From: Lactobacillus sp. MRS-253-APC-2B
GTDB taxonomy: Bacteria; Bacillota; Bacilli; Lactobacillales; Lactobacillaceae
Assembly: GCF_012843675.1 (NCBI RefSeq)
Contig: NZ_JABAFO010000001.1
Span: forward strand, 62,001 to 126,000
Length of the DNA: 64,000 nucleotides
Direction of reading: 5' to 3'
In this document: in pieces, positions 1-8,193 of the stretch
Numbering within the stretch: position 1 is the first letter of the stretch
How the letters are laid out: the number at the start of each line of letters is the position of its first letter
The notes under the pieces: model-generated
Told to the model about the DNA's origin: nothing
What the model saw: the letters and a program-made list of their open reading frames with translations, nothing else
Database searches by the model: none
Made by a program: the position numbers and the translations under genes

Positions 1-1479
1 GTCATCAGTTTTTTCCTGCAGCGTTTCAAGATCGTCTTGCACGATTAAAAGCTGCTTGGTAATGTCTTCCATATCGATTTTAACTTGATTAATGGCGTCC
101 GCCAGTTTACCGATCTCATCGCTAACCAAGAAAAAGTAGTCCAGATAGTCTTTTGGAATGCCAGGCAGATTCAATGACTCAACTCGCCGTTTGATTGTAC
201 GAATCTCAACTGAGAACTTTTGCAGCGTCTTTTTGGCTCGGGTCTCATCGGACTGCAGATCCGCTACGCTGTCGTTGATTTGCTGCTGTTGTTCCTCAAT
301 TGCCGTCAGCATCTTTTCGTTGTCGGTTTGTCGAGCAACAACCTGACTGTCAATAGCCTCTTCGATCGCCAAAGCTTCTTGGTCTTGATCATATGACGCC
401 TGCAGCTGCCGCAATTGTTCATCCAGTCCACGTGCATTGGCCAACTCATCATTATTGAGCGTATAGTTGAGACTGAGACGTTCCAGTTCATCAATCAGTT
501 CACGATTCTGCTGCTTGGCATGACTCAGATGCCGACCAACATCACGCATCAACGGTGAAACTTTTGGTCGGGCATCAAGTTCGCGCTGCATAACGTCATA
601 GAGTTGATCAATGTGCTGCGTTAATTGGTCGTTAGCCGTTGCTGCCTCATCAACCTTTAAAACCTCCAGATCTGCAGCCGACCGTTCACAAAGCTGATTG
701 AGCTGGTCGATTTCCTGATCGATCTGGTCATCGGCAAAGTTGTAATGATGTCTTTTCAGCTGGTCATAGCCTTCTTTAAGCTCCTGCAGCTGGGTGGGAA
801 ATTCAGTCAGCAGCGGCTTATAAACATCTGGAACCTTTTGAATCAATTGATCCAGCTTAGCAGTATCTTCCTGCAGTTCGCTGAGCACGTCTTGAGCGGC
901 CTCATAATCGCCCTTGGCCGTAAGCGTGGTAAACGTGGTAAAGCGCGTTTCCAGATCAGCCAAGCGTTGACGCAGAGCCGTACTGCTCTTGCCATAACGA
1001 TAACTGTTTTCTTCCAGCTCGCTACGGAACTGCTGATACTGTTTTTTCAGCTGACCAATTGCCTTTTGGTGCTCAGCCTTGGCATCGTCGATTTTTTTCA
1101 AGCCATTCTCCAAGCTTTGCTGCTCACTGATCAGCTTGGCCGTAGCATCTTGAAGCTTGCGTAGATCTGGCTTGACTCTTAACAGATTAAAACCATGCAG
1201 ATCCTGAGCAATTTGATCGGCTAGGTCATCTACTCGACTGGCAGCTGTCAAAAATTCGTCTTGGTATTCTTCTTTAAGCTGATTAAAATCCTTTAGTGAA
1301 TCACCACTCAGCTCTGGGCGCGCATCTTCAGCGAATCGCTCGTCTAAATGAGCTGCCAAGGCGGCGGCTTTTTGATTCAGCATCGCATCAACAGCATTGA
1401 GCGTTCTTTTTTGATAGACGTAAACACCGATGATTACCAATGCAGCAATAATTAAAATTCCGATCAACACTTGAAACAT
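1..1479 (-). CDS. ezrA: Septation ring regulator EzrA (3' end beyond window)
   Basis: Partial gene: 493 codons are present and the C-terminal end lies beyond the left edge (the family is about 570 residues). EzrA is a membrane-anchored negative regulator of FtsZ ring formation in Firmicutes. The product starts MFQVLIGILIIAALVI, a single N-terminal membrane segment, followed by a long charged region rich in Leu, Gln and Glu that reads as coiled coil. This is the spectrin-like layout of EzrA. The ATG at 1479 follows a strong AGGTGGGA. The gene is divergent from the GAF gene and rpsD, a neighbourhood often seen for ezrA in Firmicutes. Confidence 0.9.
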   Translation of the reverse strand, partial: MFQVLIGILIIAALVIIGVYVYQKRTLNAVDAMLNQKAAALAAHLDERFAEDARPELSGDSLKDFNQLKEEYQDEFLTAASRVDDLADQIAQDLHGFNLLRVKPDLRKLQDATAKLISEQQSLENGLKKIDDAKAEHQKAIGQLKKQYQQFRSELEENSYRYGKSSTALRQRLADLETRFTTFTTLTAKGDYEAAQDVLSELQEDTAKLDQLIQKVPDVYKPLLTEFPTQLQELKEGYDQLKRHHYNFADDQIDQEIDQLNQLCERSAADLEVLKVDEAATANDQLTQHIDQLYDVMQRELDARPKVSPLMRDVGRHLSHAKQQNRELIDELERLSLNYTLNNDELANARGLDEQLRQLQASYDQDQEALAIEEAIDSQVVARQTDNEKMLTAIEEQQQQINDSVADLQSDETRAKKTLQKFSVEIRTIKRRVESLNLPGIPKDYLDYFFLVSDEIGKLADAINQVKIDMEDITKQLLIVQDDLETLQEKTDD

Positions 1480-1607
1480 CTATATCCCACCTAAATTTTG
1501 CACGGTTTATGCTTTGTTTTTTTCACCGTTTAATTTAAAATTCTACTAATTAAAATTATATCATATCTATACTTGACAACTTATTATTTATCGGAGGGAT
1601 TTTTACA

Positions 1608-2063
1608 TTGCCAGATTTTAAGCTTATCAACGCCCAACTGGCCGCCTTGTTGGCAAATGAGACCAATCTGATTGCCAACCTGGCCAATGCCTCAGCACTG
1701 TTAAACGACAGCGTCGATCAATTAAACTGGACCGGCTTTTATCTTTATGATCCTAAAGGCGATGAACTGGTCTTAGGCCCATTCCAAGGTCATCCCGCCT
1801 GCATGCATATCGCAATGAACAAGGGCGTCTGCGGCCAGGCAGCAGCTCAGAAGCAAACCCTGGCAGTCGATGACGTCACCACTTTTCCCGGCTACATTTC
1901 ATGCGATGCGGCTGCTCAGTCTGAGCTGGTCGTTCCGTTGATTAAGCATCGGCGACTGGTGGGTGTCTTAGATTTGGATGCACCAGTCAAGAACCGTTTT
2001 GATGCAAAATTACAGATCGGCATCAAATCTTTTGTCGATGAACTGATCAAACATCTTGACTAA
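1608..2063 (+). CDS. msrC: Free methionine-(R)-sulfoxide reductase (GAF domain)
   Basis: A 151-residue single GAF-domain protein. It reduces free L-methionine-(R)-sulfoxide, using thioredoxin-type reductant. The three family cysteines are visible in their usual contexts: HPACMHI, KGVCGQAA and ISCDAAAQSE. The segment NWTGFYLYD is also typical. The start is TTG, placed by the GGAGGG at 1592-1597. It lies between ezrA and rpsD. Length agrees with fRMsr proteins such as E. coli MsrC (about 165) and yeast YKG9. Confidence 0.9.
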   Translation: MPDFKLINAQLAALLANETNLIANLANASALLNDSVDQLNWTGFYLYDPKGDELVLGPFQGHPACMHIAMNKGVCGQAAAQKQTLAVDDVTTFPGYISCDAAAQSELVVPLIKHRRLVGVLDLDAPVKNRFDAKLQIGIKSFVDELIKHLD

Positions 2064-2100
2064 GCCGGTTTTTCGCGTTAAAGTACTCTTTGTGTAAAAT

Positions 2101-2256
2101 AATGCAGCAGTGAGGGGCAAGCTCGTCAACAGACCAATGCCGCATGGTGTTTTCAGTAACCCAGCTGCAAGGGTGAACGATCCAATTGGCCTGCACGAAT
2201 GTCAAGCTCACATCGGATTATTTTACTCCAAATAATTTTATTGGAGGAATTCTAAT
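2101..2256 (+). promoter_or_regulatory. rpsD 5' leader, candidate r-protein autoregulatory RNA
   Basis: About 155 bases separate a TAAAAT -10-like box (2095-2100, weak TTCGCG -35 at 2072-2077) from the rpsD start. The leader contains GC-rich, self-complementary stretches around 2108-2200. S4 represses its own mRNA through a leader in several Firmicutes, so a structured leader is expected here. I did not match it to a defined motif. Confidence 0.35.
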
Positions 2257-2865
2257 ATGTCTCGTTACACTGGCCCTAGCTGGCGTGTATCTCGCCGTCT
2301 TGGCATGTCTCTGTCCGGTACCGGTAAGGAACTGGCTCGCCGCAACTACGCACCTGGTGATCACGGTAATGACCGTCGTGGCCGCCTGTCTGAATACGGT
2401 ATGCAACTGCGCGAAAAGCAAAAGCTGCGTTACATGTACGGTATGACTGAACGTCAATTCCGTAACCTGTTCAAGCGTGCCGGCAAGATCAAGGAAGGTA
2501 CTCACGGTACCAACTTCATGGTTCTGTTGGAACGTCGTCTGGACAACATGGTTTACCGTCTGGGTCTGGCTACTACTCGTCGTCAAGCTCGTCAATTGGT
2601 TAACCACGGTCACATTACCGTAGATGGCAAGCGTGTTGACATTCCTTCCTTCGAAGTTAAGGTTGGTCAAGTCATCTCCGTTCGCGACAAGTCCAAGAAC
2701 CTGGACGTTATCAAGAACGCTGTTGAAGCCGTTGTTGCTCGTCCATCTTACGTTGAATTCGATGCTGACAAGCTCGAAGGTAAGCTGGTTCGCCTGCCAG
2801 AACGTGAAGACATGAACGCCGACATCGACGAAGCGCTGATTGTCGAATTCTACAACAAGCTGTAA
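2257..2865 (+). CDS. rpsD: 30S ribosomal protein S4
   Basis: Complete 202-residue S4, a primary 16S rRNA-binding protein of the small subunit and, in many bacteria, a translational autorepressor. It opens [16 protein letters not shown] and carries the S4 RNA-binding domain at about residues 92-155 ([20 protein letters not shown], then [10 protein letters not shown]). It lacks the zinc-binding cysteines found in some S4 proteins, so it is the C- form. The strong GGAGGA lies at 2243-2248. A strong terminator follows directly, so the gene is monocistronic. Confidence 0.98.
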   Translation: MSRYTGPSWRVSRRLGMSLSGTGKELARRNYAPGDHGNDRRGRLSEYGMQLREKQKLRYMYGMTERQFRNLFKRAGKIKEGTHGTNFMVLLERRLDNMVYRLGLATTRRQARQLVNHGHITVDGKRVDIPSFEVKVGQVISVRDKSKNLDVIKNAVEAVVARPSYVEFDADKLEGKLVRLPEREDMNADIDEALIVEFYNKL

Positions 2866-2884
2866 TCATTGATTGCTGCTTCAT

Positions 2885-2922
2885 AAAAAGCCTTGTGATG
2901 TTAAGTCACAGGGCTTTTTTAC
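2885..2922 (+). terminator. rpsD terminator
   Basis: GC-rich hairpin with arms AAAAAGCC...TGTGA and TCACAGGGCTTTTTT, about 20 bases after the rpsD stop. Confidence 0.9.
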
Positions 2923-2945
2923 TGTAAGTATTTATAATCAAAATC

Positions 2946-2993
2946 AAAAAGACATGATCGATCAGGATGGGAAATCGATCATGCCTTTTTCTT
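2946..2993 (-). terminator. tkt terminator, possibly bidirectional
   Basis: Inverted repeat with arms AAAAAGACATGATCGAT and ATCGATCATGCCTTTTT, with A and T tracts on both sides. It lies downstream of tkt and convergent with rpsD. Confidence 0.8.
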
Positions 2994-3070
2994 TTAGGGA
3001 TTTTTGGAGTATTTTGAGGTTTAGAGATTAAGATTTATAATGCGAATCATAGATTTTGGAGTGATAATGG

Positions 3071-5086
3071 CTAGCCATTAACGGCTGCCTGTTCTGACGT
3101 TTCTGCCGTAAGTCCAGCGGTTTGTTTAAAGGCTGCAGCCACGTGCTCAGGCGTAAAGCCATACTTTTCAATAACCTGATTTCCCGGCGCGCTGGTACCA
3201 AACTCGTCAACGCCCATTACCATGCCATTTAAGCCAACAAACCGATGCCAGCACATTGAGCTGCCCATTTCAATTGCCAGACGTTTATCCAGTCGTGGCG
3301 GCAGTACCATGTCTTGATACTGTTTGGACTGCCGCAAGAAGCGTTCTTGACATGGCATCGAGACGACCTGCACGTCAATGCCCTCTTTTGCCAGTTTTTC
3401 TCTAGCCTGCAGCGCCAAGGAGACTTCCGAACCGCTGGCAATCAAAATTCCAGCTGGATGATTGGTCTTGGCTGGTGCTAAAACGTAAGCCCCACGTTCT
3501 ACCGGTGCATGCTTGGCAGCCGCCAGAACCGGCAGACCTTGGCGAGAGGTAACGATAACGCTTGGTCGATCGCTGGTTTTGCCGATTACCTGCCATGATG
3601 CAATCGTTTCATTGGCATCAGCCGGCCGAAAGACATCAACGCCTGGCATCGAACGCAGTGCCGCCAGCTGTTCAACCGGCTCATGCGTTGGTCCGTCCTC
3701 GCCAACTGCTAAGGAATCGTGTGAGAAGACAAAAGTCGTTGGTACTTTCATTAAAGCTGCCAGTCGTACTGCCGCCTTGAGGTAGTCGCTAAATACCAAA
3801 AACGTACTGCCAAACGCCCGTGTACCACCATGCAGCGTAATGCCGTTCAAAGCCGCGGCCATGCCAAACTCACGCACGCCAAACCGCAGATTGCGTCCTA
3901 AAGGATTATCGGCGGCAAAATTGTCGTCTTGTTTAAGCAGCGTTTTGTTGGAACTGGCCAGATCGGCTGCCCCGCCCCAAAACATTGGATTTTGACGAGC
4001 AATCTCTTGCAGTGCATCATCACATACCAACCGCGTGGCAATTTTTTCACCCGGTTGATAGTTCAGTTCAGCATCATTAAGCTTGAACTGGTCGCTCATC
4101 AACTGTGCTGCCAGTTGTGGATACTGCTGCTGGTAGGAAGCCCACATTTCCAACCAGTGCTGATACTGTTTTTCCTTAGCTGCCGTCAGTTCCTTAAAGT
4201 GATCATAGACTGCCTGTGGCACGGTAAAAGACGGCTCATGCCAATCAAACTTTTCTCGCAGCGTCATCAGGCCATCTTGACCAACCGGCGTGCCATGCAC
4301 TTTATTAGTCCCCTGTTTAGGAGCACCATAGCCAATTACGGTCTTGACCTCGATCAAGGTTGGCTTACTAGAGCGTTTAGCCCGCCACAAGGCTGCATCA
4401 ATCTGGGCCAACTCGTTGCCGTCCTCAACACGTTCATAATTCCACGAGGCTGCTTTGACGCGTTGCTCAACGTTGTCATGGGTACTCATCGATAATGGTC
4501 CGTCTAACGAAACGTCATTTGAATCGTAAAGCACAATCAGCTTATTAAGCTGCAGATTGCCCGCAATGTCCAAGGCTTCTTGACTGATGCCTTCCATCAG
4601 GTCACCATCGCCGGCCAAAGCATACGTATAGTGATCAATTACCGGCAAGCCAGGCCGATTGCATTGAGCGGCCAGATGCTTTTCAGCAATCGCCATACCG
4701 ACTGCCATGCCCAGTCCCTGACCCAAGGGACCCGTTGAAGCATCAACGCCTGGCGTCCACCCATATTCGGGATGCCCCGGCGTTTTGGAACCCATCTGAC
4801 GAAATGCCTTTAAGTCATCAATCGTCAGATCAAAGCCATTTAGATGCAGCAGACTGTAAAGCAGTGCCGAGCCATGACCAGCCGACAATACAAAGCGATC
4901 TCGGTTGATCCACTTGGGCTGCTTTGGATTAAAACGCATGTGATACTCAAACAGCGTATAGGCCATTGGCGCCGCATCCAAAACAATACCTGGATGTCCG
5001 CTGCGTGAGGCTTCGATCATTTCGACCCCCAGCATGCGAGCAGCCGTAACGGACAACTGATCCAGATTGGAGTGTTGACTATTCAT
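3071..5086 (-). CDS. tkt: Transketolase
   Basis: 671-residue thiamine diphosphate enzyme that moves two-carbon units in the non-oxidative pentose phosphate pathway. The cofactor motif is clear (AGDGDLMEG ... LYDSND), as are the family segments SRSGHPGIVLDAAPM near the N-terminus, GHGSALLYSLLH and TFVFSHDSLAVGEDGPTHEP. An upstream in-frame start would add 21 residues inside the transaldolase gene. The ATG at 5086 follows GGAGGCGG and begins MNSQHSNLDQ. It overlaps the end of the transaldolase gene by 8 bases, so the two are probably translationally coupled. Confidence 0.95.
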   Translation of the reverse strand: MNSQHSNLDQLSVTAARMLGVEMIEASRSGHPGIVLDAAPMAYTLFEYHMRFNPKQPKWINRDRFVLSAGHGSALLYSLLHLNGFDLTIDDLKAFRQMGSKTPGHPEYGWTPGVDASTGPLGQGLGMAVGMAIAEKHLAAQCNRPGLPVIDHYTYALAGDGDLMEGISQEALDIAGNLQLNKLIVLYDSNDVSLDGPLSMSTHDNVEQRVKAASWNYERVEDGNELAQIDAALWRAKRSSKPTLIEVKTVIGYGAPKQGTNKVHGTPVGQDGLMTLREKFDWHEPSFTVPQAVYDHFKELTAAKEKQYQHWLEMWASYQQQYPQLAAQLMSDQFKLNDAELNYQPGEKIATRLVCDDALQEIARQNPMFWGGAADLASSNKTLLKQDDNFAADNPLGRNLRFGVREFGMAAALNGITLHGGTRAFGSTFLVFSDYLKAAVRLAALMKVPTTFVFSHDSLAVGEDGPTHEPVEQLAALRSMPGVDVFRPADANETIASWQVIGKTSDRPSVIVTSRQGLPVLAAAKHAPVERGAYVLAPAKTNHPAGILIASGSEVSLALQAREKLAKEGIDVQVVSMPCQERFLRQSKQYQDMVLPPRLDKRLAIEMGSSMCWHRFVGLNGMVMGVDEFGTSAPGNQVIEKYGFTPEHVAAAFKQTAGLTAETSEQAAVNG

Positions 5087-5831
5087 TAGCGGCCGCCTCC
5101 TTAACATCATCAAGAATACTAAAGCCCAGCGTACTGATATCTTTATCAAAGCCCCGGACCGTATCTAAGGCAACGTCTTCGGGAGTAAACTTTCGCCGAG
5201 CCAGCCATTTTTCAAGAATTGCCGGTGGTACCGTGATAATATCGATTCCTGCCTGTTTGGCCTGGCGAATATTATCGACCTCGCGCGTTGAAGCCCAAAG
5301 CAGATCAACATTAGGATGCAAATGCGACATTGCAACGCTGGCATTGACAAAAGAAGTTGGGTCAGCCCCCGTATCGGCAACGCGTCCAACAAACAGTGAA
5401 ATAATTGCCGGCGTCTGTTCATCCAATGCTTCCAGTGCCAAACGAACCTGCTCGCTGGTCGTTACTGCGGTAATATTCAGCTTGATGCCGGCATGAGACA
5501 GTTGTTGAATCAGATCAGTGTTGGGCTGACCACTAAGATTGAGGATTGGAATCTTAACGTAGACATGATTTCCTAATGAACTCAAAATCTCTGCTTCCTG
5601 CTGCATTTCTTGGGGATCTTGTGAAAAAACCTCAAAAGACAGGGAAGCTTCAGGAAACTCACTGACCACCTGCTTGGCAAACGTTAGGTAGTTGGTGACG
5701 CCTGCTCGCTTCATCAGTGAAGGATTGGTTGTAAAGCCGGTTACTTCTGGCAGCTTGGCCATTTGACGCATATCGTCAATGACGGCACCGTCAGCATAGA
5801 TGGCAATCGTTTTTTGCTCAGTTGATTGCAT
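5079..5831 (-). CDS. Transaldolase family protein
   Basis: 250-residue class I aldolase fold. The Schiff-base lysine lies in VYVKIPILN, and GFTTNPSLMKRAG and ITAVTTSEQV are conserved family segments. Length is nearer to the short transaldolase/fructose-6-phosphate aldolase subfamily (about 220-250) than to E. coli TalB (317), so transaldolase activity is probable but F6P aldolase activity is possible. It is first of a two-gene operon with tkt, which fits interconversion of pentose and hexose phosphates. The SD AAGGAGC precedes the ATG. Confidence 0.88.
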   Translation of the reverse strand: MQSTEQKTIAIYADGAVIDDMRQMAKLPEVTGFTTNPSLMKRAGVTNYLTFAKQVVSEFPEASLSFEVFSQDPQEMQQEAEILSSLGNHVYVKIPILNLSGQPNTDLIQQLSHAGIKLNITAVTTSEQVRLALEALDEQTPAIISLFVGRVADTGADPTSFVNASVAMSHLHPNVDLLWASTREVDNIRQAKQAGIDIITVPPAILEKWLARRKFTPEDVALDTVRGFDKDISTLGFSILDDVKEAAANE

Positions 5832-6067
5832 TTCTCTTGCTCCTTTGTTAAATATACCAATTTTTGATTAACAATTAATTCATGACTCGTATCATGGTCC
5901 AATTTGAGCGCATCGTCAATTGATTTTTTGAATTATTTTTGCTAATCGATTGACAATACCAATTTTTATTTGTGCACGATTTATCAGCTATTTTTTAACA
6001 AGATTATTGGTTTATCAACGTTTATTCACATATGGACCACATATAAATCTTGACTTTATATTGTTAA

Positions 6068-6079
6068 GCAATCGATTGC
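6068..6079. promoter_or_regulatory. LacI-type palindromic operator (candidate)
   Basis: Perfect palindrome GCAATCGATTGC with a central CG, the shape of LacI/GalR-family operators. A related half, AATCGATTGACA, lies near 5944. It could serve the divergent tal-tkt operon. No LacI-type gene is next to it in this window. Confidence 0.5.
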
Positions 6080-6320
6080 GCAAAACTTAATCTTTTTTAG
6101 ATATATATGATTTTATGTTCATAAGTGCCTTGTTGGGATTGCTATACCAATTTAGAAATGAGCAAACTTTCTCCAAGCAATACTGTGAATCAAAGAGCAA
6201 ACTCACGATAAAGTCACTAATTTTTTTATTACTGAACTTTCTTTTGCAGTTGCCAGTCACCGCGTCAAAGAAAACGGTTCCTAAAACTGGATGACCCCGC
6301 GACATCAATCTTTATTTTCC

Positions 6321-6336
6321 TGTCAACCGGTTGACA
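6321..6336. promoter_or_regulatory. Operator palindrome overlapping a -35 box
   Basis: Perfect 16-base palindrome TGTCAACCGGTTGACA. Its right half supplies the TTGACA -35 of the promoter at 6331-6359, so a bound repressor would block that promoter. Central CCGG symmetry is typical of LacI-family sites. Confidence 0.6.
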
Positions 6337-6359
6337 TCAAGCGATGCTGGCGGTATCTT
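6331..6359 (+). promoter_or_regulatory. Promoter of the YczE/YitT-like gene
   Basis: TTGACA, 17-base spacer, TATCTT. It lies 68 bases before the start codon of the following gene. Confidence 0.65.
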
Positions 6360-6426
6360 TATCGTAGCAAGTGAAATCTATCACCAATTTTAAGATTGAT
6401 ATCTTGTCAGGAAGAAGGGAATTAAT

Positions 6427-7161
6427 TTGGATCAAGCAAGTTCAAACAATATCACCACAGTCCCTAAGCGGACCATTTCAATGCAGGCCAGCATCGCCTA
6501 CTTTGCCCTGTCAATCGTAATCAATTCGATGGGCAACGTCTTAACGCTGGTAACAAGTTCACACATTCATCCGCAGTTTCTTGGTTCTGCCTATTGGACG
6601 GCGGCTGAAAACAACCTTGGCATTGCCGTATTAGGCGACAATTCAATGACTCTGTTTTGGGCCTTTATGGTTTTAGGAATGCTTACCTCGGTTTTAAATG
6701 CCATCTTGATGCACAAATGGGAATGGAAACGAATCTTTGGCAACTTCTTGTTCATGCTGCCATTTTCGATCTTCATTCAATGGTTCTCGGATATCTTCAA
6801 CCGTATCATGCCTGACGCTCATTCCTTACCAGTGGTGGCCTTGTATGTCTTGATCAACTTTTTGGGCGTCACTTTCATTGGTGTGGCCATTTCAATTTAT
6901 CAGCGGGTCAACCTGGTTTTGCACCCAGCTGATGACCTATTCCAGATTTTGCGTTTCCGTTATTTCAAGGGTAATGCAACTTTGTCAATGTGGGCCTCAT
7001 ATATTCCGCCTACGATCATGGCTCTGGCTGCATTGCCTAAGATGGGACTGGCCAATTTCGGCTTAGGGACGATCTTTGCCCTGCTTTTTCAGGGTGGTAT
7101 TACGGGACTTGCCGATCGAATTATTTTCCCCAAGCTTAAGCATCAAGCTTTAGATGTTTAG
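6427..7161 (+). CDS. YczE/YitT-like multi-span membrane protein
   Basis: 244-residue integral membrane protein with about five or six hydrophobic segments (near residues 22-42, 74-94, 104-122, 135-160, 190-230). Composition and length resemble the YczE/YyaS/YitT group of unknown function. The residue pattern around LHPADDLFQILRFRY would be a soluble loop. The TTG start is set by GAAGGGA at 6414-6420. The operator-controlled promoter and the divergent tal-tkt pair suggest a role in carbohydrate metabolism or transport, which is inference. No substrate can be named. Confidence 0.7.
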   Translation: MDQASSNNITTVPKRTISMQASIAYFALSIVINSMGNVLTLVTSSHIHPQFLGSAYWTAAENNLGIAVLGDNSMTLFWAFMVLGMLTSVLNAILMHKWEWKRIFGNFLFMLPFSIFIQWFSDIFNRIMPDAHSLPVVALYVLINFLGVTFIGVAISIYQRVNLVLHPADDLFQILRFRYFKGNATLSMWASYIPPTIMALAALPKMGLANFGLGTIFALLFQGGITGLADRIIFPKLKHQALDV

Positions 7162-7204
7162 ATTCTTCACTTTTACAAATTATGTTTTATTAAAGGAGCA
7201 AATC

Positions 7205-7612
7205 ATGGCATTCAACAAAAGTTTAGCTGGCTACTTCGACGACCTGCAGCACATTGGCATTCCAACCGACGACCTGTCAAAAACGGTTGCCTTCTGGGAA
7301 AAACTCGGCTTTAAGATGTTGGGAAACTTTGACACCGACAACCAGGGTAATGAAGTCGTCTTCATGCAATACGCTCATCTGACGTTGGAAATCTGGACTG
7401 GTGATGGTGCCGTTCGTAAGACTGGGGCTATCAATCATATCTCACTGAATACCTCTGATGCCGATGCGGCCTACAAGGCGGCTAAGGAAGCCGGCTTTAC
7501 GATGAAAGAAGATGAGGTTCAGCACCTTGACTTCTGGCAGCATGGCATCAAGTTCTTCAACATTGAAGGGCCAAATGCTGAAACCATTGAATTCTGCGAA
7601 ATCGTTAAATAG
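7205..7612 (+). CDS. VOC/glyoxalase-fold protein
   Basis: 135-residue protein of the vicinal oxygen chelate fold (paired beta-alpha-beta-beta-beta units). Visible features are the N-terminal HIGIPTDDLSKTVAFWEKLGF, the middle strand VVFMQYAHLTLEIW, INHISLNTSD and the C-terminal FFNIEGPNAETIEFCE. Metal ligands compatible with the fold include the His of LQHIGI, Glu of LTLEIW, His of INHISL and Glu of ETIEFCE. The substrate is unknown: glyoxalase or lyase-type annotation is generic. ATG at 7205 follows AAAGGAGC. An upstream in-frame start lies inside the previous gene and is unlikely. Confidence 0.85.
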   Translation: MAFNKSLAGYFDDLQHIGIPTDDLSKTVAFWEKLGFKMLGNFDTDNQGNEVVFMQYAHLTLEIWTGDGAVRKTGAINHISLNTSDADAAYKAAKEAGFTMKEDEVQHLDFWQHGIKFFNIEGPNAETIEFCEIVK

Positions 7613-7619
7613 TCTGATC

Positions 7620-7651
7620 AACGTCACTGCCTGCTGCAGTGGCGTTTTCTT
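7620..7651 (+). terminator. Terminator after the VOC gene
   Basis: Stem AACGTCACTGC / GCAGTGGCGTT followed by TTCTT, 8 bases after the stop codon. Confidence 0.75.
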
Positions 7652-7707
7652 ATTGGCCCAGCGCAATCAATGATACAATAATAGGAAACACTCAAGGAGG
7701 ATCAGAC

Positions 7708-8178
7708 ATGGCAAATGAAGAAAAAAGCGCGGTTGACCAGCGACTGCAAAATGCGGTCTATGGTACGCCAAAAATCAACCCTGATGAACAGCGCCGCTAT
7801 CTAGGAACCTTTCGTGAACGGGTCTGCTTGACGATCAGCGTGGCGCAGCTAAAAGAGCGTGACTGGTCTGATGCATTGAAACAAGAACTTAAAAAAGGAA
7901 TTGGCAACCTGGTCTTTTTAAATGGCAACCTTTCTGATGAGGAATTGCGACCTTACATGCGTGCAGCCGTTCAAGAACACGCCAGCTTCACTTTAAAAAC
8001 CGATCCCGAATTCTCAACGGCCCCTGAAAAAATGGCCGTTGTGGTGGCGGCTAAAACGGCAGTTCATCAATCACCAGTTGACGTAGAAAAGCGCTATGCC
8101 GATCTGAAGACCCCAGCTGCTCCAATTAAAGAGCCCGCCAAGCCGAGTTTTTGGCAACGATTGTTTCATTCTAAATAA
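7708..8178 (+). CDS. YueI-like DUF1694 protein
   Basis: 156-residue cytoplasmic protein of the DUF1694 (B. subtilis YueI) family, function unknown. The family core RYLGTFRERVCLTISVAQL lies at about residues 30-50, and VQEHASFTLKTDPEF in the middle. The C-terminal 20 residues are Pro/Lys/Ala rich and end in FWQRLFHSK. Start at ATG 7708 after CAAGGAGGA. It is 15 bases upstream of rarA and probably co-transcribed with it. Confidence 0.85.
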   Translation: MANEEKSAVDQRLQNAVYGTPKINPDEQRRYLGTFRERVCLTISVAQLKERDWSDALKQELKKGIGNLVFLNGNLSDEELRPYMRAAVQEHASFTLKTDPEFSTAPEKMAVVVAAKTAVHQSPVDVEKRYADLKTPAAPIKEPAKPSFWQRLFHSK

Positions 8179-8193
8179 AAGGAGGCCTTTTGA

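Larger units (their letters stand above)
5832..6426. other. 595-base divergent regulatory region
   Basis: AT-rich region between tal-tkt (minus) and the membrane-protein gene (plus). It contains two perfect palindromes with central CG (listed separately), a partial copy (AATCGATTGACA near 5944-5955) and several copies of ACCAATTTT (near 5858, 5956, 6382). The one open frame inside (73 codons, minus strand, 6087-6308) has no recognisable family features and I do not call it. Confidence 0.5.

Noticed and set aside
2218-2670. 150-codon minus-strand frame across rpsD
   Set aside because: Shadow of rpsD, which has strong SD and full S4 sequence.
3929-4495. 188-codon plus-strand open frame inside tkt
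   Set aside because: Antisense to a well-supported transketolase with full motifs. No SD, and composition typical of a shadow frame.
6087-6308. 73-codon minus-strand frame in the tal-tkt upstream region
   Set aside because: No SD, no recognised motif, and it crosses a palindromic operator. Could be revisited if conserved elsewhere.
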